DNA from: Iodobacter sp025352645
Lineage (GTDB): Bacteria; Pseudomonadota; Gammaproteobacteria; Burkholderiales; Chitinibacteraceae
Assembly (NCBI RefSeq): GCF_033446605.1
Contig: NZ_JAWQUO010000025.1
Coordinates: 1-64,000, forward strand
DNA: 64,000 bases
Direction: 5' to 3'
The translations under genes were made by a program, and so were the position numbers. This document shows, piece after piece, positions 17,031 to 24,660 of the stretch. Each line of letters starts with the position of its first letter. Position 1 is the stretch's first letter. The notes under the pieces are model-generated. The model did no database searches. It was not told the origin of the DNA and worked only from the letters and a program-made list of their open reading frames with translations.

Positions 17031-17158
17031 ACTGGCTGATTAATATCATTATTTTTTTGGTTAGCGCCTATGCGGCTGCACCCACCATAGGAATTATTTT
17101 ATTTATTTGTCATTTATTATTGAGGGGCTTTTTCTAAAGGTGCATAAAGGTGGGCGGC

Positions 17159-17758
17159 TTATAGATTGGCTTGAATCGCTGCCAGTATCTCTGGATCAGG
17201 CGTAATGCTGAGCGTATCGCTTGTTTTAATAATGACCCCCTGCTGGTTCAGCAATACAAATCGGGTATTGTGATTAATTTCGCCATTGGCCGCACGGCGG
17301 TATTTAATGCCTAAGGATGCGGCAATTTGCCGAGTATGGCTATCGTTATCACTAATGGCTAGTCGATAGATTGCTGGATCAAATTGGTGGACTTTCGCTA
17401 ATCCAGCTAAAGATTTAGGCGTATCCACTCCAGGGTTCAGGCTAATTAATAGCGCCCTGATATTTTTACGCTGGGCTGCAGGCACGGTTTCAATGGTGCG
17501 TTTTACGTTTTCCATCACAATGGGGCAGGATAAATTGCAATCACCATAAAACATGGTGATGATTGTTATTTTAGCCTGCTCATTGGCCAGCTTAAATGGA
17601 TTGCCTGCCTGATCCATTAAGGGGGCATCAATTTGATAAAGTGAATTTCCACTGGGAATTGCTGCACTGGCCGCCTTATGTGCTGCATGGTCATCGCAGG
17701 CCATTGCAATATTGCTGATTGCAAATAAGGTACTGATAATAAATAATTTGATTAGCAT
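17159..17758 (-). CDS. SCO1/SenC family copper chaperone
   Basis: A 199-residue exported protein with a thioredoxin fold. The CxxxC copper site is Cys74 and Cys78 (GDCNLSCPIV), and the distal ligand is His163 (NHNTRFVLL), the full SCO set. The N-terminus is a signal sequence ending IAMAC, so it may be a lipoprotein anchored at Cys21. SCO proteins deliver copper to, or reduce, copper sites of oxidases; beside nirK and a copper receptor it probably serves NirK maturation. A His-rich start to the mature part (DDHAAHKAA) could also bind copper. It follows the NirV-like gene after 45 bases and is likely in the nirK operon. Confidence 0.88.
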   Translation of the reverse strand: MLIKLFIISTLFAISNIAMACDDHAAHKAASAAIPSGNSLYQIDAPLMDQAGNPFKLANEQAKITIITMFYGDCNLSCPIVMENVKRTIETVPAAQRKNIRALLISLNPGVDTPKSLAGLAKVHQFDPAIYRLAISDNDSHTRQIAASLGIKYRRAANGEINHNTRFVLLNQQGVIIKTSDTLSITPDPEILAAIQANL

Positions 17759-17803
17759 GATCTTTCCTCATTAATAGATTTAAACTTCCTTATATCCATC
17801 AGA

Positions 17804-18556
17804 TTATTGCATTGGCTTGGCACAACGAAAGCCAAGGGTATTCACCGTATCTGTGCCATTTAATGCCGCCAATAAGGCAATGCGCATTAAAATGGCGTAA
17901 TTCTCTTTATCTCCCAGCGATAAGCTGGCCGCGCCACAGGTTTCTAATAAGGTTTGATCGCCTTGGCTACGGCTATCGGTAGTTACAAATAGGCCATTAA
18001 AATCTTCTACCCATTCCCAAATCGATTGGTGCAAATCGTAAACACCATAGATATTGGCGACTTGCTGTCCTGATTGGGTTAATGGGAAAGCGGCAGGTTC
18101 AGCATACCAAGATAATATCTTGGCTCGCCAAAGTGGATCATTTCTGGCGTCTTTTCGCAGGGCATCGGCAGCTGCTGCAAACTCCCATTGCGACCATGTT
18201 GGTAATTGCGCCTTTTCGCTGGCGCAATAGGCATTGGCGGCAAACCAACTAATTTGTGTCACTGGAGCGTGATCATAATTAGGCGAGTAATCCGTGGGTG
18301 ATTGCCAATTGGCCAAATAGCCAGCTCCCGCAAAGAGAGAGGCAATCGTTCCACGTTGCCACTGTGAATTATTTTTTAAAAAATTTAAATAATCCTGATT
18401 ACTTACCGGCTTAGACCTTAAGCGATAAGCCGCCACTTGCACCGTTTCGCCATCGGTTGGCAAAGCGGTGCGTAAAGTGCCACCCGCTATTGGCATATAA
18501 TCAGCAGCAAATACGCTGCTGATTAGGCTGAATGCCAATAGAGCTAGGATTTTCAT
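17804..18556 (-). CDS. nirV: NirV-like formylglycine-generating-enzyme family protein
   Basis: A 250-residue exported protein with signal peptide (1-17) and a SUMF1/FGE-sulfatase domain. Typical blocks are KPVSNQDYLNFL, APVTQISWFAANAYC, LPTWSQWEFAA, GVYDLHQSIWEWVEDF and a terminal NTLGFRCAKP. NirV proteins of this fold often accompany copper nitrite reductase genes; their exact role is unclear. The ATG overlaps the cytochrome c TGA (ATGA), so translation is coupled. The active cysteine pair of true formylglycine-generating enzymes is not evident, which argues against sulfatase modification. Confidence 0.82.
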   Translation of the reverse strand: MKILALLAFSLISSVFAADYMPIAGGTLRTALPTDGETVQVAAYRLRSKPVSNQDYLNFLKNNSQWQRGTIASLFAGAGYLANWQSPTDYSPNYDHAPVTQISWFAANAYCASEKAQLPTWSQWEFAAAADALRKDARNDPLWRAKILSWYAEPAAFPLTQSGQQVANIYGVYDLHQSIWEWVEDFNGLFVTTDSRSQGDQTLLETCGAASLSLGDKENYAILMRIALLAALNGTDTVNTLGFRCAKPMQ

Positions 18557-18936
18557 TTTGGAACCCGTAGTTTTTTAACTTGATCCACTTTAAAGATAGG
18601 CTTGCCGCTATTCATGGTTACGCTCACATAATTTAATACGTCTGTGATTTCTTGGTCGCTTAGATTTTGTGCTGGCATGGCGGATGCAAACTTCTGGCCA
18701 TTAACCGTGACTTCGCCATTTAAGCCTTGGTCTAATATTTTAATAATCTGCGCTGGATTAGATTTTTTAAAATAATCAGATTTATTTAAAGGAGGAAATG
18801 CACCGGGTAAACCATCGCCATTGGCCATATGGCAGCTGGTACAGGTTTTATCATAAACGGCTTTGCCTGCACTCACATCGATGGCTAATACTTGAAAAGA
18901 TGCAAAGGCTGTTAAGAGTAATAATAGCGATTTCAT
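18553..18936 (-). CDS. Periplasmic class I cytochrome c
   Basis: A 127-residue protein with a signal peptide (1-18, VLA|I) and one heme site CTSCH near residue 32. LNKSDYF and the Met ligand in ASAMPAQ near residue 88, followed by LSDQEITDVLNYV, complete a mono-heme cytochrome c domain. It probably donates electrons to NirK, whose gene ends 51 bases upstream of this start. I start at ATG 18936, six bases after AAGGTG; a longer frame to 18978 has no ribosome site. It ends by overlapping the next gene by four bases. Confidence 0.9.
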   Translation of the reverse strand: MKSLLLLLTAFASFQVLAIDVSAGKAVYDKTCTSCHMANGDGLPGAFPPLNKSDYFKKSNPAQIIKILDQGLNGEVTVNGQKFASAMPAQNLSDQEITDVLNYVSVTMNSGKPIFKVDQVKKLRVPK

Positions 18937-18987
18937 AATCTTCACCTTCATCATTGCGCTTGGTGGTAGAGCCACCAAGCTGCAGGT

Positions 18988-20025
18988 TTATTCAGCGCCT
19001 AATTTACTTTGTATTCCCTTGCTATAAATCTCAGGATGCTCGTCTCCCGTCACTGACATAATGCCAATTGCTCCTTTATGAAAAGCACGGCTTAGGGCAT
19101 GGTCAACCAAGGTTAAATTGCCGGGTACTTTGGGGGTGAATTCGACGATAGCTGCACCACCGGGGGGAACTGCGGTTGTTTGTACCTGCTCTTGGAATTT
19201 TAAGCCGGCCTCGGTGTAAACCTTGTCAAACACTGCGCCAATAATATGAAAGCTGGATAATAAATTAGGCCCGCCATCACCAAAGAAAATACGTACTTTG
19301 TCATTTACTTTAGCGGTGAGTGCATTTTTGCCGGTGAGTGAATTAGAAGCACCATTAAATAAAACATAGCTGGCTTTTTCATCAATTGATTTTTGCATAT
19401 CAAAGGGCTGCATTCCGCCAGCGCCAAATGCACCCGGGGTATAAAAATCGCCCTGCATAACGTAATACTCTTTATCTACCGGTGCTAATCCTTCTTTAGG
19501 CTCAACTAAAATCATGCCGTACATGCCATTGGCAATATGCATGGCCACGGGGGCTGTGGCGCAGTGATAAACATAGAGGCCGGGATTTAATGCTTTAAAA
19601 GTAAATTTGGCTTGATTGCCCGGCGCAATGAGGGTTTGTGATGCACCACCACCGGGGCCGGATACGGCATGCAAATCAATATTGTGTGGCAATTTGCTGC
19701 TGGCTAAATTCTTTAAATTAAGCTCTACGGTATCTCCCTCCCTCACCCTAATCATTTTGCCCGGCACTGTGCCGCCAAAAGTCCAAAACATATATTTTGT
19801 GCCAGGGGTAATTTCGCGCACCATTTCTTCTACGGTGAGATTAACAATGACTTTGGCAGGGGTTTTACGCGTAATCGCAGGCGGTACATTGGGCGGAGCT
19901 AAAAGAACGGCTGTTTCGCTTGGTAAATCCGCTTCTGCCCATGCCAATGGTGCTGTTAAAGCGCTGAAAATAAGCAAAGATTTCAATGCCCATTTGGTAT
20001 TTAAATAACAGGATTTTAATTCCAT
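18988..20025 (-). CDS. nirK: Copper-containing nitrite reductase NirK (AniA type)
   Basis: A 345-residue periplasmic enzyme that reduces nitrite to NO. Two cupredoxin domains follow a signal peptide (1-30). Type 1 copper ligands are His114, Cys155, His163 and Met168; type 2 ligands are His119, His154 and His309; the catalytic Asp117 and His260 are also present. All key residues are kept, so it should be active. It is first of a minus-strand operon with cytochrome c, NirV and SCO genes. Upstream are a perfect FNR-type box (20108-20121) and an NsrR-like site (20080-20102), predicting anaerobic induction and NO-sensitive repression. Confidence 0.96.
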   Translation of the reverse strand: MELKSCYLNTKWALKSLLIFSALTAPLAWAEADLPSETAVLLAPPNVPPAITRKTPAKVIVNLTVEEMVREITPGTKYMFWTFGGTVPGKMIRVREGDTVELNLKNLASSKLPHNIDLHAVSGPGGGASQTLIAPGNQAKFTFKALNPGLYVYHCATAPVAMHIANGMYGMILVEPKEGLAPVDKEYYVMQGDFYTPGAFGAGGMQPFDMQKSIDEKASYVLFNGASNSLTGKNALTAKVNDKVRIFFGDGGPNLLSSFHIIGAVFDKVYTEAGLKFQEQVQTTAVPPGGAAIVEFTPKVPGNLTLVDHALSRAFHKGAIGIMSVTGDEHPEIYSKGIQSKLGAE

Positions 20026-20079
20026 GATGAAGCTCCATTTACCATGCTGTGTGTGTATGTTTTATCTTTTTCTATACAT

Positions 20080-20102
20080 ATATTGTATTTAATATGCATA
20101 TT
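20080..20102. promoter_or_regulatory. Predicted NsrR operator of nirK
   Basis: Half-sites ATATTGTATTT and ATATGCATATT are separated by one base. The right half, read in reverse, is AATATGCATAT, close to the NsrR half-site AANATGCATTT; the left half matches 7 of 10 defined positions. It lies 55-77 bases before the nirK start. Confidence 0.6.
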
Positions 20103-20107
20103 TAACA

Positions 20108-20121
20108 TTGATAAAAATCAA
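20108..20121. promoter_or_regulatory. Perfect FNR/ANR-type box upstream of nirK
   Basis: TTGATaaaaATCAA is an exact match to the TTGAT-N4-ATCAA consensus. It lies 83-96 bases upstream of the nirK start, next to the NsrR-like site, as in neisserial aniA control. Confidence 0.85.
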
Positions 20122-20157
20122 TAAGCGGCGTGATCTTTTTATACTTCTTACAGGCAA

Positions 20158-20188
20158 AAAAAACGGTGCATCTTAGGCACCGTTTTTT
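20158..20188. terminator. Bidirectional terminator between norB-DUF2249 and nirK
   Basis: AAAACGGTGC and GGCACCGTTTT form a stem with A and T runs on both sides. It isolates the nirK promoter from the upstream norB unit. Confidence 0.85.
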
Positions 20189-20251
20189 AGGGTAAATCAT
20201 TGTTTTTTTTAAATATATACTTTGCCATATAGACATTTAGCCTTTCAATAT

Positions 20252-20325
20252 CGTCCACCCCCCGATTATTTTTGTCGGGGGCAGCAGTACTGCTGGATTT
20301 CCGATAAAACCACTCGGAAATGACG
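20252..20325. repeat. REP-like hairpin element
   Basis: It contains CCCCCGAT/GTCGGGGG and then CTGGATTTCCGATAAAA and ends AATGACG. It shares CTGGATT-CCGATAAAA and the terminal ATGACG with the interrupted REP-like element at 23340-23673. Confidence 0.55.
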
Positions 20326-20406
20326 CTGATAAGTGACTATAAAATTCTTAGTCTGTTATATGGCAATGTATTTTAAGCCCGTATATTGCGTATATCTGGC
20401 CTAGCT

Positions 20407-20724
20407 TTATTCCCCGCTACACGCACATCCACCGCTACCACAGCCTTCACTCGCTGCGGCTGGCTTAGGTTGAATTGAAAAATCAATCACAATTGCCTCA
20501 TGATCGCGTTGAATATAGTTGGCTTTAACTTGGCCTTGATAACGTTGCTCAATTTGCGCAAGTAAAGGCAGCGGATCGTGATCATTAATAAAGCGCATGG
20601 TCTCGCCTTCATTCAGGGATTCGATCGCCCCAAAGATGGCGGCATGACGAAAGCGCTTGGCGACTCCACGCGCATCAAAGCCATATACACCGTCTAATTG
20701 AGTGGGGAGGCTACAGTCATGCAT
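20407..20724 (-). CDS. DUF2249 domain protein with cysteine-rich tail
   Basis: A 105-residue cytoplasmic protein of the DUF2249 family (GVYGFDARGVAKRFRH, LNEGETMRFINDHDPLPLL). Such domains recur beside NO reductases, hemerythrins and denitrification genes; a link to NO or iron-sulfur repair is suspected but not proven. The C-terminus GCGSGGCACSGE holds three cysteines and is probably a metal- or redox-binding tail. It lies 158 bases after norB on the same strand, with a hairpin repeat between them, and has a good AAGGAA ribosome site. Terminal placement before the 20158 terminator suggests a norB-DUF2249 unit. Confidence 0.82.
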   Translation of the reverse strand: MHDCSLPTQLDGVYGFDARGVAKRFRHAAIFGAIESLNEGETMRFINDHDPLPLLAQIEQRYQGQVKANYIQRDHEAIVIDFSIQPKPAAASEGCGSGGCACSGE

Positions 20725-20756
20725 GGTGATTCCTTTTAACTAAAAATATGGCGTAG

Positions 20757-20812
20757 GTTGGGTTAGCGGCTTTGTTCGCCTATTTGAGGCGGACAAAGCT
20801 GCGTAACCCAAC
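20757..20812. repeat. Hairpin repeat between norB and DUF2249 gene
   Basis: GTTGGGTTA-GCGGCTTTGT-TCGCC pairs with GGCGG-ACAAAGC-TGCG-TAACCCAAC around a seven-base loop. The stem is about 24 bp with small interruptions. It may be a mobile palindrome acting as partial terminator or RNA-processing site. Confidence 0.7.
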
Positions 20813-20882
20813 ATTTAGGTGCATTGGCTTATGCGATAAGGCTGGCTAATCCAAGCTACAAGTTTATTCAAAAAAACGCTTT

Positions 20883-23153
20883 TCAAGCATCAACCAACTT
20901 ACCCGCTGGCAAAGGCAGGCTACGATCTCTGCCTAATAGTTTCAGGGCAAATACCGCTAGATACACTACACCTACCGAGAACACGATATCGCCAGGCACG
21001 CGTAGCCAGACTAGGGCTTCCATCACAGGGGAATGGATAATTTCGGCAGAGCGGGCATACCACAGGCCGTGTTCTACGCTGGCAATAGCTTGGTAAATAC
21101 CGGATGGCAAGAGCGACATAAACACCATCATAAATAGGCCAATATTCAGCGACCAAAAAGCCGGTTTCAGCAGTTTGTCATTCCAATTAGCCGCAGGCGC
21201 AAGGCCGCGTAAGCAGAACAACATCAGGCCAATCCCCAGCATGCCGTACACCCCAAATAAGGCGGCGTGAGCATGGGCGGCGGTCATGTTTAAACCTTGC
21301 ACATAGTAGAGCGAGATGGGAGGGTTAATGGCAAAGCCAAGCAGCCCGGCACCCACGGTGTTCCAGAAGCCCACGGCCACAAAACACATAATCGCCCAAC
21401 GATATTTAGCCACCCACGGTGCCGCTTGGTTGTGACGATAGGTTTGATAGGCTTCAGAGCCAATCAGCGCTAATGGCACTACTTCTAAGGCAGAGAACAT
21501 GGCACCGACCGCAATCACACTGGTGGGTGAGCCGGTAAAGTACAGGTGGTGCAACGTGCCTAAAATACCGCCAAATAAGAACACAATGGTTTCCAGCACA
21601 ATGGCGCGGTTAGCCGATGCGGCACGGATTAAACCTAAGCGGCTGAGCAACAGGGCGATCACGGCGGTGGCAAATACTTCAAAGAAACCTTCTACCCACA
21701 GATGCACCAGCCACCAGCGCCAGTATTCAATCAGCGCGTAATGGGTTTTTTGCCCCCACACCAAGGATGATGCGTAAAACAGGCCGATACATACCGCAGA
21801 GATAAACACCATGGCGATCAGGCCTTGGCTTTCTGATGGTTTACGCAGCGCAGGCCATAAGCCACGGCCCAGTAAACCCACCCAAATCAGCAGGCCAATA
21901 AACAGCAGTACTTGCCAGACGCGGCCCATGCTGGTGTATTCTAAACCTTGATTACCTAACCAAAAGCTATAGCTGGTGCCAAGGCGTTGCAATGTGCCAA
22001 CCCAGCCACAGGCAATCGATCCAACCACAATCAATAGCAGAGCGTAGAACAAGATATCCACGCCGAGCTTTTGAAACTTAGGCTCTTTACCCCCTAAAAC
22101 AGGGGCAAGAAACAGGCCCGTCGCCAGCCATGCGGTAGCAATCCACAGCACGCCCAGCTGGGTATGGATAGTGCGGCTAATGGTAAAGGGCAGTACTTCG
22201 GCCAGCGGAATCCCAAAGAAGCTACCGCCTTCAACTTGGTAATGCGCTGAAACAATCCCCATCCCAACTTGTACTAGTAGTAAGCCAATCACCACATAGA
22301 AATACTTCATGGTGGCTTTCATCGATGGTGTCAGCTTTAAGGTGACCAGCGGATCATTTTCTGGGCAAATCACCGGCTCTTCATCGCGGTGCATTTGATG
22401 GAATAAGACCATCCCTGCAATACCGGCGATCAGCAGGATAATGCTGGCAATCGACCAAACACTGGTGCCGGTGGTAGGGGTATTGGCCACTAGCGGCTCG
22501 TGCGGCCAGTTGCTGGTGTAGGAAATATGATCAAGGCCTGGGCGATTAGTCGTGGCCGACCATGCCGACCAAAAGAAGAAAGCGGGCAGGGCTTTCAAAT
22601 CGTCAGCGTTTTTAATCGAGCCAGCAATCATCGCGTATTGCTCGCGCAGCTTATCTTGCGAAGCATCGGTGCCAAACAGGCCCATATAGTGCTGGGCAAC
22701 CTGCTCGATAGCGACGGCTCTATCGGCTTGAATAGTGAGCGTATCGCTGGCTTTATCGTAAGTATTGCTACGCATCACCGAGATTAAGCGTGCATCCAGC
22801 GGTACTTGTTCTTCGCGGCTCAGTGCGGAGTAGTCTTTTTTAAACTGCTGCTTAGCCCAGATATCACGTAGGGTAATTGCCTCGCGGTGCAGCCAGTCTG
22901 CCGACCAATCAGGCGCCACATAACTGCCATGGCCCCATACCGAGCCCATTTGCTGCCCACCAGCAGAAAGCCAAGCTTCCTGCCCACGTTGAATTTGCTC
23001 GCCGGTATACAGCAGCTTGCCGCTACTGCTGAGTACTTGCTGAGGGATAGGTGGCTTTTCGAGGTAAATTTCTCTGCCTATCCAGCCAAGCACGGCAAAA
23101 GACAGGAAGAAAATAACTGCAAGCCAGCGCCATAAATTGCGCGTTTTATGCAT
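20883..23153 (-). CDS. norB: Quinol-dependent nitric oxide reductase (qNor)
   Basis: A 756-residue inner-membrane enzyme that reduces NO to N2O using quinol. The N-terminal extension (one membrane helix, then a periplasmic domain of about 200 residues with GQEAWLSAGGQQMGSVWGHGSYVAPDWSAD in pieces) resembles the fused NorC-like domain without a CxxCH heme site, as in all qNors. The NorB part has 12 or more helices with conserved His in SRTIHTQLGVLW, HLWVEGFFEVF, LHHLYFTG and AHAHAALFG. It detoxifies or respires the NO made by NirK. A predicted NsrR operator lies 66-88 bases upstream. Confidence 0.96.
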   Translation of the reverse strand: MHKTRNLWRWLAVIFFLSFAVLGWIGREIYLEKPPIPQQVLSSSGKLLYTGEQIQRGQEAWLSAGGQQMGSVWGHGSYVAPDWSADWLHREAITLRDIWAKQQFKKDYSALSREEQVPLDARLISVMRSNTYDKASDTLTIQADRAVAIEQVAQHYMGLFGTDASQDKLREQYAMIAGSIKNADDLKALPAFFFWSAWSATTNRPGLDHISYTSNWPHEPLVANTPTTGTSVWSIASIILLIAGIAGMVLFHQMHRDEEPVICPENDPLVTLKLTPSMKATMKYFYVVIGLLLVQVGMGIVSAHYQVEGGSFFGIPLAEVLPFTISRTIHTQLGVLWIATAWLATGLFLAPVLGGKEPKFQKLGVDILFYALLLIVVGSIACGWVGTLQRLGTSYSFWLGNQGLEYTSMGRVWQVLLFIGLLIWVGLLGRGLWPALRKPSESQGLIAMVFISAVCIGLFYASSLVWGQKTHYALIEYWRWWLVHLWVEGFFEVFATAVIALLLSRLGLIRAASANRAIVLETIVFLFGGILGTLHHLYFTGSPTSVIAVGAMFSALEVVPLALIGSEAYQTYRHNQAAPWVAKYRWAIMCFVAVGFWNTVGAGLLGFAINPPISLYYVQGLNMTAAHAHAALFGVYGMLGIGLMLFCLRGLAPAANWNDKLLKPAFWSLNIGLFMMVFMSLLPSGIYQAIASVEHGLWYARSAEIIHSPVMEALVWLRVPGDIVFSVGVVYLAVFALKLLGRDRSLPLPAGKLVDA

Positions 23154-23218
23154 GATGTGCTCCGAATGGACGAAAGGTTGCTGAGGTTTATATATGCATA
23201 ATATATACCTATTTTAAA

Positions 23219-23241
23219 AAGATGCAAATAATATGCATATT
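23219..23241. promoter_or_regulatory. Predicted NsrR operator of norB
   Basis: AAGATGCAAAT, one base, ATATGCATATT: both half-sites fit AANATGCATTT with the ATGCA core intact. A second weaker palindrome (AGGTTTATATATGCA and its arm, 23186-23211) lies nearer the gene. Compare the sites at 20080 and 32292. Confidence 0.75.
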
Positions 23242-23339
23242 TAAGATGAAGCGTAGTTCTAGAGCAGAAGGGCTTGGGGTTTGATGTCGAGCACTTATTT
23301 TATGCTGGGTGTTTAGGGAAATTCTGATTTATTCAGTTT

Positions 23340-23673
23340 CGTCATTCCCGCGTAGGCCAAAAGTATCTACACAAGTTGAAATGCACAAGGAATGTATCCG
23401 TAGGATGGGTTAGGCCAGAAAATGTATTCATAATATGGGCGCTGCCCTATCTTAGCCGTAACCCACCACAGTGCAGTGTCATGGCAATCCTATCAGCTTA
23501 AGCAATCTGCCATTCGTAGGGCGGGTGCAACCCGCGTTTTTCAGTATGACTCGCGGGTTGCACCCGCCCTACGATGACCTCTTTCTTCTATAGAAATTGT
23601 GTAGATACTTATGCGCGTAGGCGGGAATCCAGTATTTACACTGGATTGCCGATAAAAATACTTGGGGATGACG
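23340..23673. repeat. REP-like hairpin interrupted by a MITE
   Basis: CGTCATTCCCGCGTAGGC (23340-23357) and GGGAATCCAGTATTTACACT onward to GGGGATGACG (23623-23673) form one 69-bp repeat once the insert and one 9-bp copy are removed. The ATTCCC...GGGAAT core resembles neisserial dRS3-type repeats. Confidence 0.7.
23358..23613. mobile_element. 256-bp MITE with 9-bp target duplication
   Basis: The termini CAAAAGTATCTACACAA and TTGTGTAGATACTTATG are inverted repeats matching at 16 of 17 positions. Direct copies of CGCGTAGGC flank it (23349-23357 and 23614-23622). Inside, 23484-23546 matches the left half of the MITE at 60918, and 23516-23575 is a near-perfect GTAGGGCGGGTGCAACCCGC palindrome. Confidence 0.8.
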
Positions 23674-23697
23674 ATTTGATCGGCGTTTCCTTCGTGT

Positions 23698-24459
23698 TTA
23701 AACTGCGGTGATCAGCCCTTGCTCAATCCAAACGCGTAAGAAACCGGCCGCGGTTAAAGGCACATCGCTGATATCGTCGTTTAATAACGCTTCGCAGATG
23801 GATGAAAAATTTGCGCCGCTTGCCAGTAGGTTTAATGCATGGATTTCGGCTGGATTAGCGCTGCGCCAATTGATGGTTAAATCAGGCTTGCGCCAGACTA
23901 AATAGGGCTGAGGAAAGCTCTGTGGCTCTGGCGGCGCTTCCTCAGCCATCAGCGCTTGCCACACCTTAGGCGCATTCCATTGCAGCGATAAAATACTTAA
24001 GGAAGGATGCAGCTTAAAGCTCAGTTGGCCCCAATCCCCAGCGGGAATCACCTGCAAATTTTCTAACGTCATCAAGGGTGCATCGGCGGCATCCACGGTG
24101 TGGCGCAAAGCCCATTCAAAAGCAGCAAGCTCAGCAAAAATGGCAACGCTGGCGTAGGGCTCTGCTTGCAGAAGGAAGGTGGCCAGTTGCTCGCCAAACC
24201 AGCGAATCGATGGATGCGATGAAGGATAGGCGGCGATATAGTCACGGGCCAAGTTGTAAAAATCATCATCGCCCAAGATTTGAAATAAGGCGGGATAGTT
24301 AGTCTGCAATGCTTCTGCTAAGCGTAAAAAATAGGCATCGCTATAGACGGCAATTTTCCGCTCGCGGCTGATACTTCCCTGAATAAGCGGCTGCTGTATT
24401 TGATCACTGGCCGTTAAAATACTGGCCTGCAAATCACGCTGCCATGCGTGCAGACTCAT
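23698..24459 (-). CDS. bufC: BufC-like partner protein of the MNIO enzyme (DUF2063/HvfC family)
   Basis: A 253-residue protein with the HvfC/BufC N-terminal domain formerly called a putative DNA-binding domain DUF2063. Its start is LHAWQRDLQASIL, followed by RKIAVYSDAYFLRLAEALQTNYPAL, DDDFYNLARDYI and HPSIRWFG. The C-terminal half carries a winged-helix-like end (GFLRVWIEQGLI). In related systems this protein binds the precursor leader peptide and presents it to the MNIO enzyme. The start codon lies 92 bases beyond the bufB stop because of a tandem duplication; in the presumed ancestor the two genes overlapped. It is last of the operon. Confidence 0.85.
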   Translation of the reverse strand: MSLHAWQRDLQASILTASDQIQQPLIQGSISRERKIAVYSDAYFLRLAEALQTNYPALFQILGDDDFYNLARDYIAAYPSSHPSIRWFGEQLATFLLQAEPYASVAIFAELAAFEWALRHTVDAADAPLMTLENLQVIPAGDWGQLSFKLHPSLSILSLQWNAPKVWQALMAEEAPPEPQSFPQPYLVWRKPDLTINWRSANPAEIHALNLLASGANFSSICEALLNDDISDVPLTAAGFLRVWIEQGLITAV

Positions 24460-24577
24460 GGGCGGCTCCTATCTGACGGGCGTGATTTAGCTCGGCAAGT
24501 CGCACAGGCAGAGCTCGAATACTTGCATCATGCTTGGAATCCCTTGGGTAATCACGCTGCCATATGTGCAGATTCAT
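24434..24577 (-). CDS. 47-codon chimeric bufC'-'bufB ORF at a tandem duplication
   Basis: An open frame that begins MNLHIWQRD (copy of the BufC start) and ends with about 30 residues copying the BufB C-terminus (LAELNHARQIGAA then HESARMAA). It starts 26 bases inside the bufB 3' end and stops 26 bases inside the bufC 5' end. It therefore arose from a tandem duplication of about 118 bp spanning the old bufB/bufC overlap. The two copies have drifted by substitutions and a 3-base indel yet the frame stays open. It may serve to pass ribosomes from bufB to bufC; the peptide itself may do nothing. Confidence 0.5.
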   Translation of the reverse strand: MNLHIWQRDYPRDSKHDASIRALPVRLAELNHARQIGAAHESARMAA

Positions 24578-24660
24578 GGGGGGCGGCTCCTATCTCACGG
24601 GCGTGATTTAGCTCGGCTAATAATTCAGGCAGAACTGGGATATTGGCATCGCGTTCAATC
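24434..24660. repeat. Imperfect tandem duplication at the bufB/bufC junction (period about 118 bp)
   Basis: Segments from about 24434 and 24552 align: TCACGCTGCCAT, GTGCAGA-TCATGG, GCGGCTCCTATCT and GGGCGTGATTTAGCTCGGC recur in the same order. The bufC ATG (24459) and its duplicate (24577) are 118 bases apart. Confidence 0.85.
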
